Source: Brachynemurus nebulosus (taxonomy: Eukaryota > Arthropoda > Insecta > Neuroptera > Myrmeleontidae). Taken from it: 64,000 nt of DNA. Made by a program: the position numbers and the translations under genes. Below, one piece after another: positions 15,691 to 26,744 of this stretch. Within the stretch, counting starts at the first letter, position 1. Every line of letters begins with the position of its first letter. The stretch is from contig JAPWDM010000015.1 in the NCBI GenBank assembly GCA_035578155.1, positions 12,342,209-12,406,208 on the forward strand, read 5' to 3'. The notes below the pieces were generated by a model. The model made no database searches and was not told the DNA's origin. It was given only the letters and a program-made list of their open reading frames with translations.

Positions 15691-16940
15691 TTTTCAATAT
15701 AAGCGATTAAAAAAAATAATAAAAGTTGCGATTACTTCAATATATGTGCATATATTGGGACGGAAATTGGTCTGATTGAAAGTGTATGTCACTATGCCCG
15801 TTCATTAATTATGTTTTCTACGTTAAAATTTATCTTCACTTTATGAATTGCGTTTACTGACGGGTTTTTGCTAAATTAATTTAACTATATTTGATTACTA
15901 ATTTTCTTTTATGATAATCACTAAATGTATGTTTAATTACTTTATCTTTTAAAATTATCTGTGTTATATATTTATCTTTGCGTTTCCTTCCTTAAATTTA
16001 CTGACTGTCATACAAGGTATCAGGACTGTTAATCTTTGATTTGCATTTTTAATTCGCATTTTTGTATTTGTATTTGTACCATACTGTCTGAACATTTTCT
16101 TCTATTACCGACCCTGAGAGAATATTTACAAATTGTACAATTTGAGCTGGAGCTAACATCATAAAAATTTGTTTACAGATATTCAAACTATCAATTTGTA
16201 AAAATAAAATTAAAATTTGTTAAATAAATTTGTTGAAACGAATTTAATCTTTTGATTTGCAATTTCCTTAACATTTTTGTTTTTCAGATAACTTATTTAA
16301 GTTTTTCTTCTATCTTACCTAATATGTACATTAATAAGATTATAATAATTAAGTTACCCATTCTCCTGAGTCCTGACATTTATATGTACTCAACTGTTAA
16401 TTTCACCACCAGGGGCGTAAGTGAGAACTTTTTGGTCTCCAGTAATCCCAACAATCAAAATTTAAAATTGTAACAATAATTATTTTATAATATTAATTAG
16501 TTAGTTATAATTATAGAACACCTAAATATTTTTAATTTTTTACCTTATGCTATGCGATAAGGTAGGCATTTTATAATTAAAAAAAATAAAAAATAAAAAA
16601 TATAGAATCATTAGAAAATAAATATTTAAATAAACTAGTATTTACGTAGTAACCAAAATAATTTAAGAAGACTATAAATGTGAACAAAATACATATCCAA
16701 TTGATGTCCAAAAGCCGGCTGTTACCGCCCCATAAAACATTCTTATAATAAAACTGTTACATTAAATTTTTATAATAAGAAAAATCATACACTTTTTAAA
16801 AAAAAGTAAGTGGTTAATATGTTAAACTAGTGTTAATTGATATAAGTGAATATTATATTCATTGTTTTAAACATACAAATTGTACAATATAGTAATTGTA
16901 AGTATTATTGTGATATTTAAATATAAAAAAGCCTTTTTTT
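15691..16940. other. AT-rich stretch, nothing supported
   Basis: No frame, repeat pair or RNA gene could be supported. A 73-codon frame near 16252 has no recognisable motif and is likely chance. Confidence 0.4.
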
Positions 16941-17486
16941 CTATTTAATTCTTTGAGGTTTTGGCTCGTCTTTCGACTTCCATTCTGCCGATTGTCGCTT
17001 AGTTTCAGGATCATATTTGAAACACCATGTTTCGTCACCAGCTATGATCGAATCAAGAAAATCTGGATCGTTTTCAGCTGTTAAAATGACGTCTTTGCAA
17101 TGCTCTACACGAGCGACTTTTTGATCTTCATTCAACTGATATGGAACAAAACGTGCACACACCTTTCTTTTACTTAAATCTGTAGTTAATATTGTGGAGA
17201 TTGTATCGTAAGATGAATTTAATTCTTCTGCCAGCATTCTCACAGTGAAATTTGCATCGATAGCGATTATTTCACGTACTTTTTCCACGAACTCAGCACG
17301 ATTTGATGCTTCTGGTCATCCAGGTTTTGAATCATCATTTAAATCGTCACGGCCATTTTTAAATTGTGTATACCACGTGTAAACTTGAGTACGACTCATC
17401 ACCATAAACTTTTTTTAACAATTCGTATGTCTCAGTAAATTTTTACCGAGTTTAAAATAAAACTTAATATTTGCTCTTTGTTCCAT
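16941..17486 (-). pseudogene. Mariner transposase, N-terminal half (truncated)
   Basis: The start is an ATG at 17486 (MEQRANIKFYFKLGK). The mariner helix-turn-helix region follows, with an in-frame stop near residue 24 and another after DLNDDSKPG. From 17288 the frame reads through RMLAEELNSSYDTISTIL to the first catalytic Asp in IIAGDETWCFKYDPETKRQS. The second and third catalytic residues are absent because the sequence ends after EPKPQRIK. It is therefore about half of a mariner transposase of the family with the GDETW first-Asp motif, and inactive. It lies between non-coding DNA and a LINE fragment that begins by about 17690. Confidence 0.9.
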
Positions 17487-17689
17487 TGTTTTTATGACAT
17501 AACCACAAAAACCACTGTCATTACAACGTGTGTAATTTTGTAACCTGTCAACCGATTAGCTTGAACTTAGCTGCGTTCGACAGAAGAAACATGTAACCTT
17601 TCTAACGCTGCCAAAGTTTAATAGATAGCGCTACGTCTTCTATGATTTAAATTAAAAGTTCGGTCGTTTTTAGATCACACTGTGTAAGT

Positions 17690-18957
17690 CAAAGATATCA
17701 AACGGTTATGATAGGAGCATCTAAATTAAACAAGGAATTGGTTTCTCTAGGAATTCCTCAGAGAAGTGTCCTTGGGCCCTTCTTATTTTTAATTTACGCC
17801 AATGATATGATAGCTGAACTATCAGATGTTGATTTACAATCAATGATTCAGTTTGCAGACACCACTACAATTAGTAAAGGTCAAACACTTGAATTGGCTA
17901 TTTCAAATTTAAGTTATAAAGTTGAAAGGGTTGACAGATGGTGTAAGCTTAATAGTCTAAAACTCAATAATGAAAAAACTAATATTATTAATTTCACTCA
18001 TAATAAAAATTGCAAAAACATACAACTAAATATCTTAAATAGCAATTGCATGACAAATGACTGTGCTAAATTCCTGGGAATTTATACTGACCCCACATTA
18101 AGTTGGAAAAACCATATTGATCGTTTGCAACTAAAATTGAATAAATATATTTATCTTGTTGCGGAACGCGGTGTTTGGTCTGAATTGCGCAACGCATATA
18201 TTGGTTAACTTCTTAAATTAATAAATAAAAGTCGAATTGTTCTTGATTTCAATTAATTTTATTTAAATATTTTTTAAAATTACATATAATTGTTTATTAA
18301 CTGCGAAACACAACACAAAAATGAGAGACGCTTATTGAAATTACATTGTTTAAAAATATCAAATTAGTTCTTTAAAAATACGTCTGTTCTGTTTAGTGGT
18401 TAAAACATCTCTCTCCCCTTGGTGCGGTGGCTCATCGCATCGGCACCTCCTATCATCATAGCCATTAACATAATTCGGGTATTCCCCGTATACACATGTG
18501 CATTTTATTCAAAATCTATTATGTCGTCATCAAACTTAATACTTAATTGGTATAACATCTGAGTTATGTCGTCTGCATAACACTTTACACAATGTGTTTG
18601 CTGAAATTCCACGACAATCTTATAAGAAATATTGCTAAATATTGCAATATAAAAACAGCCTAGATGGCGTACTATGCTTTAGTGCAATCTAACCTTCGGT
18701 ATGGCGTCACCTTTTGTGGTGGCTCTACTGATCTGCCAATCCTTTTCAAACTGCAGAAATCGTGCATTCGTGCAATATTTAATTTGGAATCAACAGAATC
18801 TTGTATACCGTTTTTTATTGACTATAAAATATTAACACTTCCGTCCTTAATTGTATATGAAACAGTTATATTTATTAAAAAACATTACGACTTGTTTATG
18901 GAAGCCAATCAAATCCACAGCCATAACACTAGACAAGCTTGGTGCTACGTTTGCTAA
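17690..18957 (+). pseudogene. LINE reverse transcriptase fragment, split by a solo LTR
   Basis: The first part (17690-18156) encodes the RT palm region: SLGIPQRSVLGPFLFLIYAN, then FADTT where the catalytic YADDT is expected, then VDRWCKLNSLKLNNEKTN and FLGIYTDPTLSWKNHI. The frame stops inside the LTR. Past the LTR (from 18621) it resumes with NIAKYCNIKTA, an in-frame stop, then MAYYALVQSNLRYGVTFCGG and LFKLQKSCIRAIFN, a typical LINE C-terminal region. The substituted active-site box, one stop and the LTR make it inactive. It is a CR1- or Jockey-like LINE; the clade is uncertain. The 5' part is missing, and the 3' end is cut where errantivirus env begins. Confidence 0.88.
18157..18616 (-). mobile_element. 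Solo LTR of the Gypsy-1 family
   Basis: A 460-bp copy of the Gypsy-1 LTR (compare 11691-12154). On the minus strand it begins TGTCGTGG and ends CCGCAACA. The 4-bp target duplication ATCT lies at 18153-18156 and 18617-18620, normal for Gypsy. Removing the LTR and one ATCT restores a continuous LINE frame, so the insertion came after the LINE. A solo LTR implies recombination between the two LTRs of a full element. Confidence 0.92.
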
Positions 18958-20589
18958 GAATGAGAACACTTGTATAGTAGATATGCACTGCCCATCATCG
19001 AAAGTAGAAAAATGACATTTTTTATATAAGACCATGTGGATGTTGACATATGGTGACCCATCACGATAATTGTATTTTCCAATTTCTTCTCGATTTGTTT
19101 TCGTAAATCTTCTATGCGATGTTGGTTTTCATTCAATTCATCGAGGCTGATATGTGTTAGCTTGATGGGTTGTATTCTCTCAGATTTATATTGAGGACGA
19201 AATCTTGAAATGTTATGTTTCTGATCGTTGGTGCGGTTTCGATCGTATACAGCGTAGTGTAGGTTTTGCATCCTTGTGCTAAGTTAACTTTCGTGGTACC
19301 TTGGATCTCCACTGTACCCGTTTCATCGGGGCACACGATATTTAATGCTGTAGTCTCCGTGACAACTTATCCAGGTGTTTTGGTTAATCATTTGCCAGAT
19401 TTCTTGGTCGGCATAGTGGTTTTGATGGCGCATTCCTTGGGGATCTTCTTGGTAGTTGGGTTTAAAAGTATTGTTTCAAAGCTTATCTGGTTTAAGCTTG
19501 ACGTTATCGTGATGTCTTCGCATATGAATTTCTGTTCCTTGTATTCGTGACATCTCTTTCGGTCCTTCATTAAAACATGACCTGTTCTGCCCAAATTTAC
19601 TAGGATTCAGGGATGATTAATTTGTAGGATGCTTATTTGGTGTAGGTCTTTGGGATTATGGTTTGGTAATGGGAATAAATGATAAAGTATGAACTTATCT
19701 AATTTGACTATAGGAACTTTAATTTCTATAATTAGCGTATGCTTAAGATTAATAATTTTAGTCTTAATTATTTTATAATAATATTCCCATTTTTCCCATT
19801 TTGGTAGTAGAGGTAGATTATATTTTGTACTACTAGTTAATTCTTTTAATAGCGTTTTTGGTGGTAATATCTTAAAATCGATTAAGTTGTGTCGAGCGTT
19901 ATGGCGTTTTCGAATGTATCTAATTCCTGAGATACTTTATTAATTAAGTTTCGTAATATTAAAACGTGTTCATTTATGTTTACAAGGTGCATCTCTCGAT
20001 TTAATTGAAAAGTTGTTTGATTTATATTTCTATTATAAGTCATTACATACATGTTTAATTTGTCCTCAAGAGTGGAGATTTCACTTTGTGTTTTGTTCAT
20101 TTTAATTAGTGAATCAGATATTAATCTGATTTGTGATTTTACCATGGTGTGGATGTTCTCTTGGTTATTTACAAGATTATTTATAGCGTCAGTAAAGTAT
20201 TGCGCGTCATCTGGAGAAGGGTTACCCGTTATTTTATGCCAAATACTTCCGAGTCGTATCTAGTTTTTAAGTTTACTAGTTCGTTTTGTAATAGCTGAAA
20301 ATTGAGTTTACAATTTAAATCTTCCGATATTAATTCACACATGTGGGTTGACTTAGAATATATACTATTCATATTATTTATTGTGTAATCTAAATTACTT
20401 ATAAAAGTGTATTAAGCTAATATAACCAGTGACTATTTGCGCGTGACCTTCACTATTGTAATAAATACCAGGATTATCGGATAATGGTATAAGGTCGTAA
20501 TTAAGCGTTGTTACTAATACTGGGTAAAGGATCAGTGCTAGCGGTATTACAGTTATTTTGGGCCTCATTATCTTTGTCATCTGAAACAA
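18954..20589 (-). pseudogene. env: Errantivirus-like envelope gene (F-protein type), broken
   Basis: Pieces in several frames read as one insect errantivirus envelope related to baculovirus F proteins. The N-terminus near 20565 has a signal peptide (hydrophobic ITVIPLALILYPVLVTTL) followed by GIYYNSEGHAQIVTG. The middle has a helical, coiled-coil-like part (SEISTLEDKLNMYVMTYNRN) and, near 19700, FILYHLFPLP, a motif known in this family. The C-terminus has a transmembrane segment (VIFLLSMMGSAYLLYKC). At least two frameshifts and stops break it. It overlaps the end of integrase, as is usual in errantiviruses. Its 3' end abuts the LINE fragment, and no 3' LTR is seen. It is an inactive genomic copy. 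Confidence 0.85.
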
Positions 20590-23500
20590 AACGTTTAAAA
20601 TGTTTAAAGTGGTAAGTTTTGTTTCTGCTGCCTAATTTGAGTGTGGCCGTATTATTATTATGTATTCGTAATATTTTAAATGGTCAGTATTTATTTGTTA
20701 ATTTTTCCTTTGGTGAATTTTTTATTTCTAAAAGGACTAGACCACCTTCTTGAAAGTTATATTCTTTTGTCTTTTTATCATAATAATTTTTATTTGTTTG
20801 CTTACAAAGAAAGGTATCCAACTGTATCTCTCAAAAATTCTTGAAACTTTGGTGGATTGCAGATCTTACTAAAAGTAATCACGAGCCATATTTCATTCGT
20901 GCCCATACGCGGTTTAAGTGGGTGAAATTCACCCCTGAAAATTTGAGTTTTTTCAATTTTCTTAAATATCTTGGAAATGGTAAGAGCTTTGGTAGGGAAA
21001 CTATATATATTTGTAAATGGCACTTTAAGGTCTTTATTATGATACCAAAATTAAAGTTGTAAAATCATTGGGGTTTCGTCTCCCACCCCAATCCCTAATT
21101 TTGTCAGGTATATTTTGGTAAAAGAGGAGGCTGTTATGTGTAAATAAAAGAATTTTTAATTAATATATTTTACATCACACCAGTTTATTTCTTTTTACAG
21201 AAATACACCCTTTGCTAATATTAAATTGGAAAAAATTTTAACTTTTTTATTTAATAATGAGCAAAAATATGGTCAAAAAATCTCGTATTTTAGTAATGAA
21301 TTGTTATAAACTTACGATATACTTTAAAGTACATAGTTTAGAAAGAAAAAATACACTGCAACCCTACCCCTTCCATGTTTTATTGATACCTATACAAATC
21401 TTATTTATTTACTTATTTATCTATTTATTTATTTATTTTTATTTATCCATACAGTTTTCAATATTTTAAGGTTTCTAATCTACACAATAATGATATTGTT
21501 CATAAAAATGTTCAAAACAGAATTATTGTTCACACCAATCACATCTTATAAAAGCGGGGTTACCACATACACTACACTTTGATGGTTCTCTTTCTTCTTT
21601 GGAAAAGCAATGTTACAGGATTATCAAATCTTTCTGATCGTTGGTCAATATATCCACTTTTATACTATCCATACTTGAACAAATTTTGAAAACGAAGCGA
21701 CGAAAACTGATGTGAGCTAGAAAATATTGTTACGGTGACGTAAATCAGTATCATACTCATTTAGAATTACATTATCCGAAAATACTCTGATGAGTTGTTT
21801 CCAGAGTCGAAATCCATAGATATCCAGTTAAAATATTGAAAATTGTATATATAAATAAAAATAAATAAGTAAATAAATAAATTAAGATTTGTATAGATAT
21901 CAGTAAAGCATGGTGGGGGGCAGTGTATTTTTTCTTTCTAAACTATGTACTTTAAAGTATATCGTAAGTCTGTAACAAATCATTACTAAAATACGAGATT
22001 TTTTATCATGTTTTTGCTCATTATTAAATCAAAAAGTTTAAATTTTTTCCAAATTAACATTAGCAAAGGGTGTATTTCTGCAAAAAGAAATAAAACTGGT
22101 GTGATGTAAAATATATTAATTAAAAATTCTTTTATTTACACATAACAGCCCCCTCTTTTACCAAAATATACCTGATAAAATTAGGGGTTGGGGTGGGGGA
22201 TGAAACCCCAGTGACTTTATAACTTTAATTTTGGTATCATAATAAAGATCTTAAAGTGCCATTTACAAATATATATAGTTTCCCTACCAAAGCTCTTACC
22301 ATTTTCAAGATATTTAAGAAAATTTAAAAAAACTCACATTTTCAGGGGTGAATTTCACCCCCTTAAACCGCTTATGGGCACGAACGAAATATGGCTCGTG
22401 ATTACTTTTAGTAAAATCTACAATCCACCAAAGTTTCAAAAATTTTTAAGAGATACAGTTCGATACCTTTCCTTGTTAGATATTTGTAGATTCTGTTTCA
22501 TGTTTTCCCTAAGAATTTTAATTTTGTTTTCCATGTCTTTACAGAAGTGGTTATAGGTGGGTCACGTTTTATCTACTTCGATTGTTTTGGGGTCATTTCC
22601 GTATACTAGTTTATATGGAGTTTGTTTGGTAGCGCGTTTTCATGAGTGTTGCACATAAAGCAAGCAAGATTTAGAAATTGGTCCCAGTCTGTATTGGAAT
22701 TACATATATATGTAAAGTCTAAGGTAATCTTTAAGTACCGCGTGTGATCTTTCGATACTACCGTTGATTGTAGGATTATAAGGTGTTGTTTGCTTATGTT
22801 TAATATTTAAAATTTTGTTCATTTCTTTTATTATTTTGCTTGTGAAGTTTGTTCCCTGGTCCGTTAGTATGGCGTAGGGGAAGCCGAACTTAGTACAGTA
22901 GTCTAAAAGATTTATAGCAATATTGATGGCACTTTGGTCAGGCATAGCGTAGGCCTGCAAAATTTTGTTAAGTCGTCTTAAATTGTTAGTATGTATTTGT
23001 TGTTGGTTTCAGTTTCAGTTAGAGTCCAACAACGTCTAGCGCGATAGTGTCGTTAAAGGTATTAGAAGGAGATGTTATGATCGTTGGAGGTTTGTTGTTT
23101 CTTGGGTTTTTCTTGTTTCATTGATAGTCTTGACATTCGGAGATAATTTTTTCAATATCTCTGGACATGTTTTCCCAAAAATATCTTTGTTTTATGGCGT
23201 GTAAGGTTCTTTTCACTCCTTGGTGACCGCCTGGCATATCACAATGATATGTTTTTATATTTTTTTGTTTCTCTTCATTGTTTCTAACTAATCGCGTTTC
23301 TAACTGTAAAATATTAATTTTTACTTTGTCATCATGATTGAAATATTTGATTAGTTTTTTAAAGGTTTCATCGTTTAAAGCTAGTGTTAATGAAGGTAGT
23401 TCAAAAATTGTTATCTCCGTCAAAGATAATATTTCAATCATGGTGAATAGCATTTTCAGGCTATTAGAAAGATTTTGGGCAGTTATTGGATCGAGGGCGT

Positions 23501-23940
23501 TTTCTTTACAAACCATTAATAAAATTTGGTTATTGTTTTTACTATTGAAAACAACTACTTCATCAATCGGCATTATTGATCGGAGATCGGACTTATGTTC
23601 TTTGACAAAATAAGAAAATTTATTGTTGTCGGAGTTAACACTTGAATAAGGTATAACAAGATTGTTGATTTCCTCTAACGGGGTTGTAACTATATTGTAT
23701 TCGGGAGTGTGTATCGTTTATTCCCATTGCTGGAAGTTTTCAAAGGTTTTTTCTAGTACAAGTTGGTCTATGACCATTACCGGTCTCGAAAGAGCATCGG
23801 CTTTTTGATTTTTCTTCCCAGGTTTGTATTCAATTTTGTAATCGTACTTCTCTAATTTTAATCTCCAGCGTATTAATTTGGAGCTGGAGTCTTTGTTTTT
23901 GAAAAGCCATTCTAGCGCTTTATTGCAAAAAAATTAGGTA
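20590..23940 (-). pseudogene. Errantivirus-like pol 3' part: RNase H end and integrase (broken)
   Basis: From 23930 downward: an RNase H end (WRLKLEKYDYKIEYKPGKKN), then the integrase finger (CDMPGGHQGVKRTLHAI to CQDYQ) at 23118-23260. The core carries ILTDQGTNFTSKIIKEM near 22850 and the Glu in NPTINGSIERSHAVL near 22750. The integrase tail (NFQEGGLVLLEIKNSPKEKL) lies at 20640-20760, beyond the fold-back insertion at 20810-22470. Several stops and frameshifts are present, and the stretch around the first catalytic Asp near 23000-23110 is degraded. RT, protease and gag are missing, replaced upstream of 23940 by a pogo fragment. Order and strand match the envelope gene that follows. Confidence 0.85.
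20810..22470. mobile_element. Fold-back element with inverted arms of about 650 bp
   Basis: The arms 20810-21470 and 21831-22470 are near-identical reverse complements; for example aaaggtatccaactgtatct pairs with agatacagttcgataccttt. A spacer of about 360 bp lies between. It splits the integrase-coding part of the errantivirus-like element. Within the spacer, minus 21527-21595 reads KKEREPSKCSVCGNPAFIRC and ends DWCEQ-stop, a CxxC...CxxC tail like the cysteine-rich ends of some DDE transposases (piggyBac-type is a guess). It may therefore be a non-autonomous derivative that kept the last exon. No convincing target duplication was found. Confidence 0.8.
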
Positions 23941-24094
23941 CATATTCGTAATTAGCGCACCAAAATACCCTAAGATCAGTCATCAAATCCAAAAGGGGAT
24001 GACATGACTTAAAATTCGCAGGCCTGTGTAATTATTATTATTAGAAGTAAGACAAATTAGAAATATTAATATAATAATATAATAATATATAAAT

Positions 24095-24830
24095 CACAGA
24101 TGTATCCATCTGGCCAATCCCGTCCAGAACACATAGCATGAGTCAACAGTCCGTAGATGGTACAGCGATATCACAACTCGTTATTTTTTCCAAATTTTTC
24201 GCAAATAATACATTTGCTACAATTTTCATCATCCACATTTATTTCGTCATCATTGCCATCGTCGCAAAAGTGCTTTTCATCTTCACTCTGAAGAACTTTC
24301 TTGTTTTTCTTTTTTGGTCTAGATTTGTCATCTTTTCCAGTCTTATTGAGCTTAGCTATTTTTTTCTTTTCTTTATCCTCTAAAATAATTTTCATAGGGG
24401 TCGCAGTTAATATGGTAGCATGTTATTTTCGCTTTCTTTGACCTGGTTTAGAAGATGGTGCAATAGTTGGTGTCGTTGCTATAGCAGCAGAGGATACCGG
24501 AATTCTTTGCTTATCAACAAGTTCTTGGTTACAAGCAACTGCCTAAACAGATTCAGAACATTGATCCTTATTTGATGGACCTGCCAAAGGAGATGTACGT
24601 CCTGAAATTATGGCCATACCATCAGACGACGCATTTTCAAAATTCTGAACATTTGGGTTTTGGTTTTCAGCGGCTTGTTCCAATTCTTGTGCCATCAGCG
24701 ACGCTGCCAGAAAATTTTGATCAGTGAAAACATTTGGGTTCAGTGGGTCAATTCCCGTGGATCGAAATCCAGATTCTGCTTTACTTATATCCGCAACTTT
24801 GTAACATATATTCATTAAATACAATATAAA
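24095..24830 (-). pseudogene. Pogo/Tigger-type transposase, C-terminal fragment
   Basis: Minus-strand pieces: AESGFRSTGIDPLNPNVFTD near 24750, the end of the DDE domain of pogo-like transposases. A low-complexity Ser/Pro/Asn linker follows. Near 24450 comes SKPGQRKRK, a stop, then HATILTATPMK. After a Lys-rich part, a cysteine finger begins NCSKCIICEKFGKNNEL, with a stop after it and a degraded second half near 24100. The linker motif ILTATP resembles ILTDTP in the pogo element at 53.8-56.8 kb, which also ends in a cysteine finger. The N-terminal and catalytic parts are absent. It abuts the truncated RNase H of the errantivirus-like element. Confidence 0.82.
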
Positions 24831-25771
24831 GTTAATATTTGTTAGTAGAAATATACATATGAGTAGTTATACAAACGAGGGAATTTTGGACGGCCCAAAT
24901 CATTTTGTATATTAATATTTTGAAAAATACATTTTTTCTAGATGGAAACTGTAAACCATTGCTGCGTCTAACTGGCCACACTAAAAAACCCGGTTTCGAA
25001 ATATATTTTTTATCGAAAATGACACTTAAAATGGAAAATTCTTTCTCCTGGCATGTCCCCTCTCCAAAGTAAAATATAGCAGACTAAATAATTATTTTTT
25101 CTGAATGTATAAAAAAAAAATTTCACTACAGTAGTCATCTATAATATTGGTACTTTTTTATTGTACAAATAATTTTAGAATTTTTTTTTATATTTTCTTT
25201 AAGAAATATTCTATTGAATTTTATCCCGCGAATTTTTCATCATTCTCCTATCAAACCAAAATTTATATTCCGATCAAATCATTGTTTGTCATAGTAATTA
25301 ACTGAAATATAATAAATAAAATAAAGTACATGTTTTACTTCATTTGAGGTTGTATCAATTAATTCAGTTGACATTGTAAGCGAGATCGTATTTGGTCCAG
25401 TCAATTTTGTCAGTATCCTGGTCAGCATTTTAGTGAAAAATACTGTGGATATAAGAAATTTTTCAGTTGTATGAGTTGTAAATATGTTGTCTTGTAATAG
25501 AGGACCTGTTTTTTTTTTAATTTTATAAAACGTTATTTAGCCGATTTTTAAAGAATATTTAAAAAATTTTCAGTCTCCTGGTCTCAGTCTCCTGGCAGCT
25601 CCAAAAACAGGATTAAACTTAAATAATGTACATAAATTAGGTAAATATTATTAGAATACTGTCGTAAATGACTCCGTGTATTTTTTTAATAAAAAATAAA
25701 TTCCCATTTTTTTTTGTATAATATATACTATATAACTATATTATAACTACTAATACATAATAATATACTAC

Positions 25772-25855
<84 letters not shown>

Positions 25856-26239
25856 GATTTATCTTCTTTTTTAATTTTTTTATTTAGGAGCAGTTATGAA
25901 TAAATAAACGAATTGTTTCTCTGTAAATTAAAGTTATCCTTTATTAAATCAAAAATCATAAACCAAACATTATTTTATTCACAAAATGTCACCTGTAAAT
26001 TAAGGAAACAACATTCAAAGTTATCATTCACACTGTCGTTTCCCTTTTATAATTTATTAATTAATTTTTTTTCTAATAATTTATCTAATTGGAACAACGT
26101 GTTTCCATTAATCAAATTTTAACCTGTTTTGTCTTTTTATCTCTGTTACACATATAGAAGACTGACTTACCGACCCAGATTTATTATGCGGGAGAATTCA
26201 AATTAAATTAAGGAAGTACAATGTACTTTCCTTACATAT
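24831..26239. other. AT-rich stretch with a (TA)n tract, no gene
   Basis: No coding frame is supported. A (TA)n tract lies at about 25779-25852. Between 25040 and 25610 the phrase ctcctgg or atcctgg recurs several times with no clear period. The segment after 25853 begins with a T-rich run and has no recognised content. Confidence 0.45.
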
Positions 26240-26620
26240 ATATAAAGTGTTCTTTCTTTTGGAGTTTTGTTCCACCAATTTAGGTTACTGGTTGAAATAA
26301 ATATTACATTGGTTAAAGAATCCGATATATATTTTGATCAATAATGATCTTATAACAAACTTACAATATATTTATTTATTAAGATCCTTGATAAGATCAT
26401 TATTGATCGAAATATAATATATTGATCGAAATATAATATATTTCGATCAATAATGATCTTATCAAGGATCTTAATAAATAAATATAAATATTGTAAGTTT
26501 GTTATAAGATCATTATTGATCAAAATATATATCGGATTCTTTAACCAATGTAATATTTATTTCAACCAGTAACCTAAATTGGTGGAACAAAACTCCAAAA
26601 GAAAAAACACTTTATAAGTT
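26240..26620. repeat. Palindrome of about 380 bp (long hairpin)
   Basis: Left arm from about 26240 (ataaagtgttctttcttttg) and right arm to about 26620 (caaaagaaaaaacactttat) are reverse complements. They stay nearly perfect to the centre near 26425, where ataatatatttcgatcaata repeats. It is non-coding and is followed by a CA/TA microsatellite. It could be a small hairpin element or a breakage-fusion product. Confidence 0.85.
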
Positions 26621-26639
26621 ATATCCACCTAAATCACCA

Positions 26640-26714
<75 letters not shown>
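26640..26714. repeat. (CA)n(TA)n compound microsatellite
   Basis: About 11 CA units are followed by about 26 TA units. The TA run joins the end (tggatttttacagggtgg) of the repeated unknown-gene element, as the TA run at 44870-45013 does for its second copy. Confidence 0.95.
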
Positions 26715-26715
<1 letters not shown>

Positions 26716-26744
26716 ATTTTTACAGGGTGGATTTATGTGGTGAT

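Noticed and set aside
16252..16473. 73-codon plus-strand frame
   Set aside because: No motif, AT-rich composition and no neighbouring coding support.
20810..22470. LTR pair of the errantivirus-like element
   Set aside because: The two copies are inverted, not direct, and lie inside the integrase-coding region.
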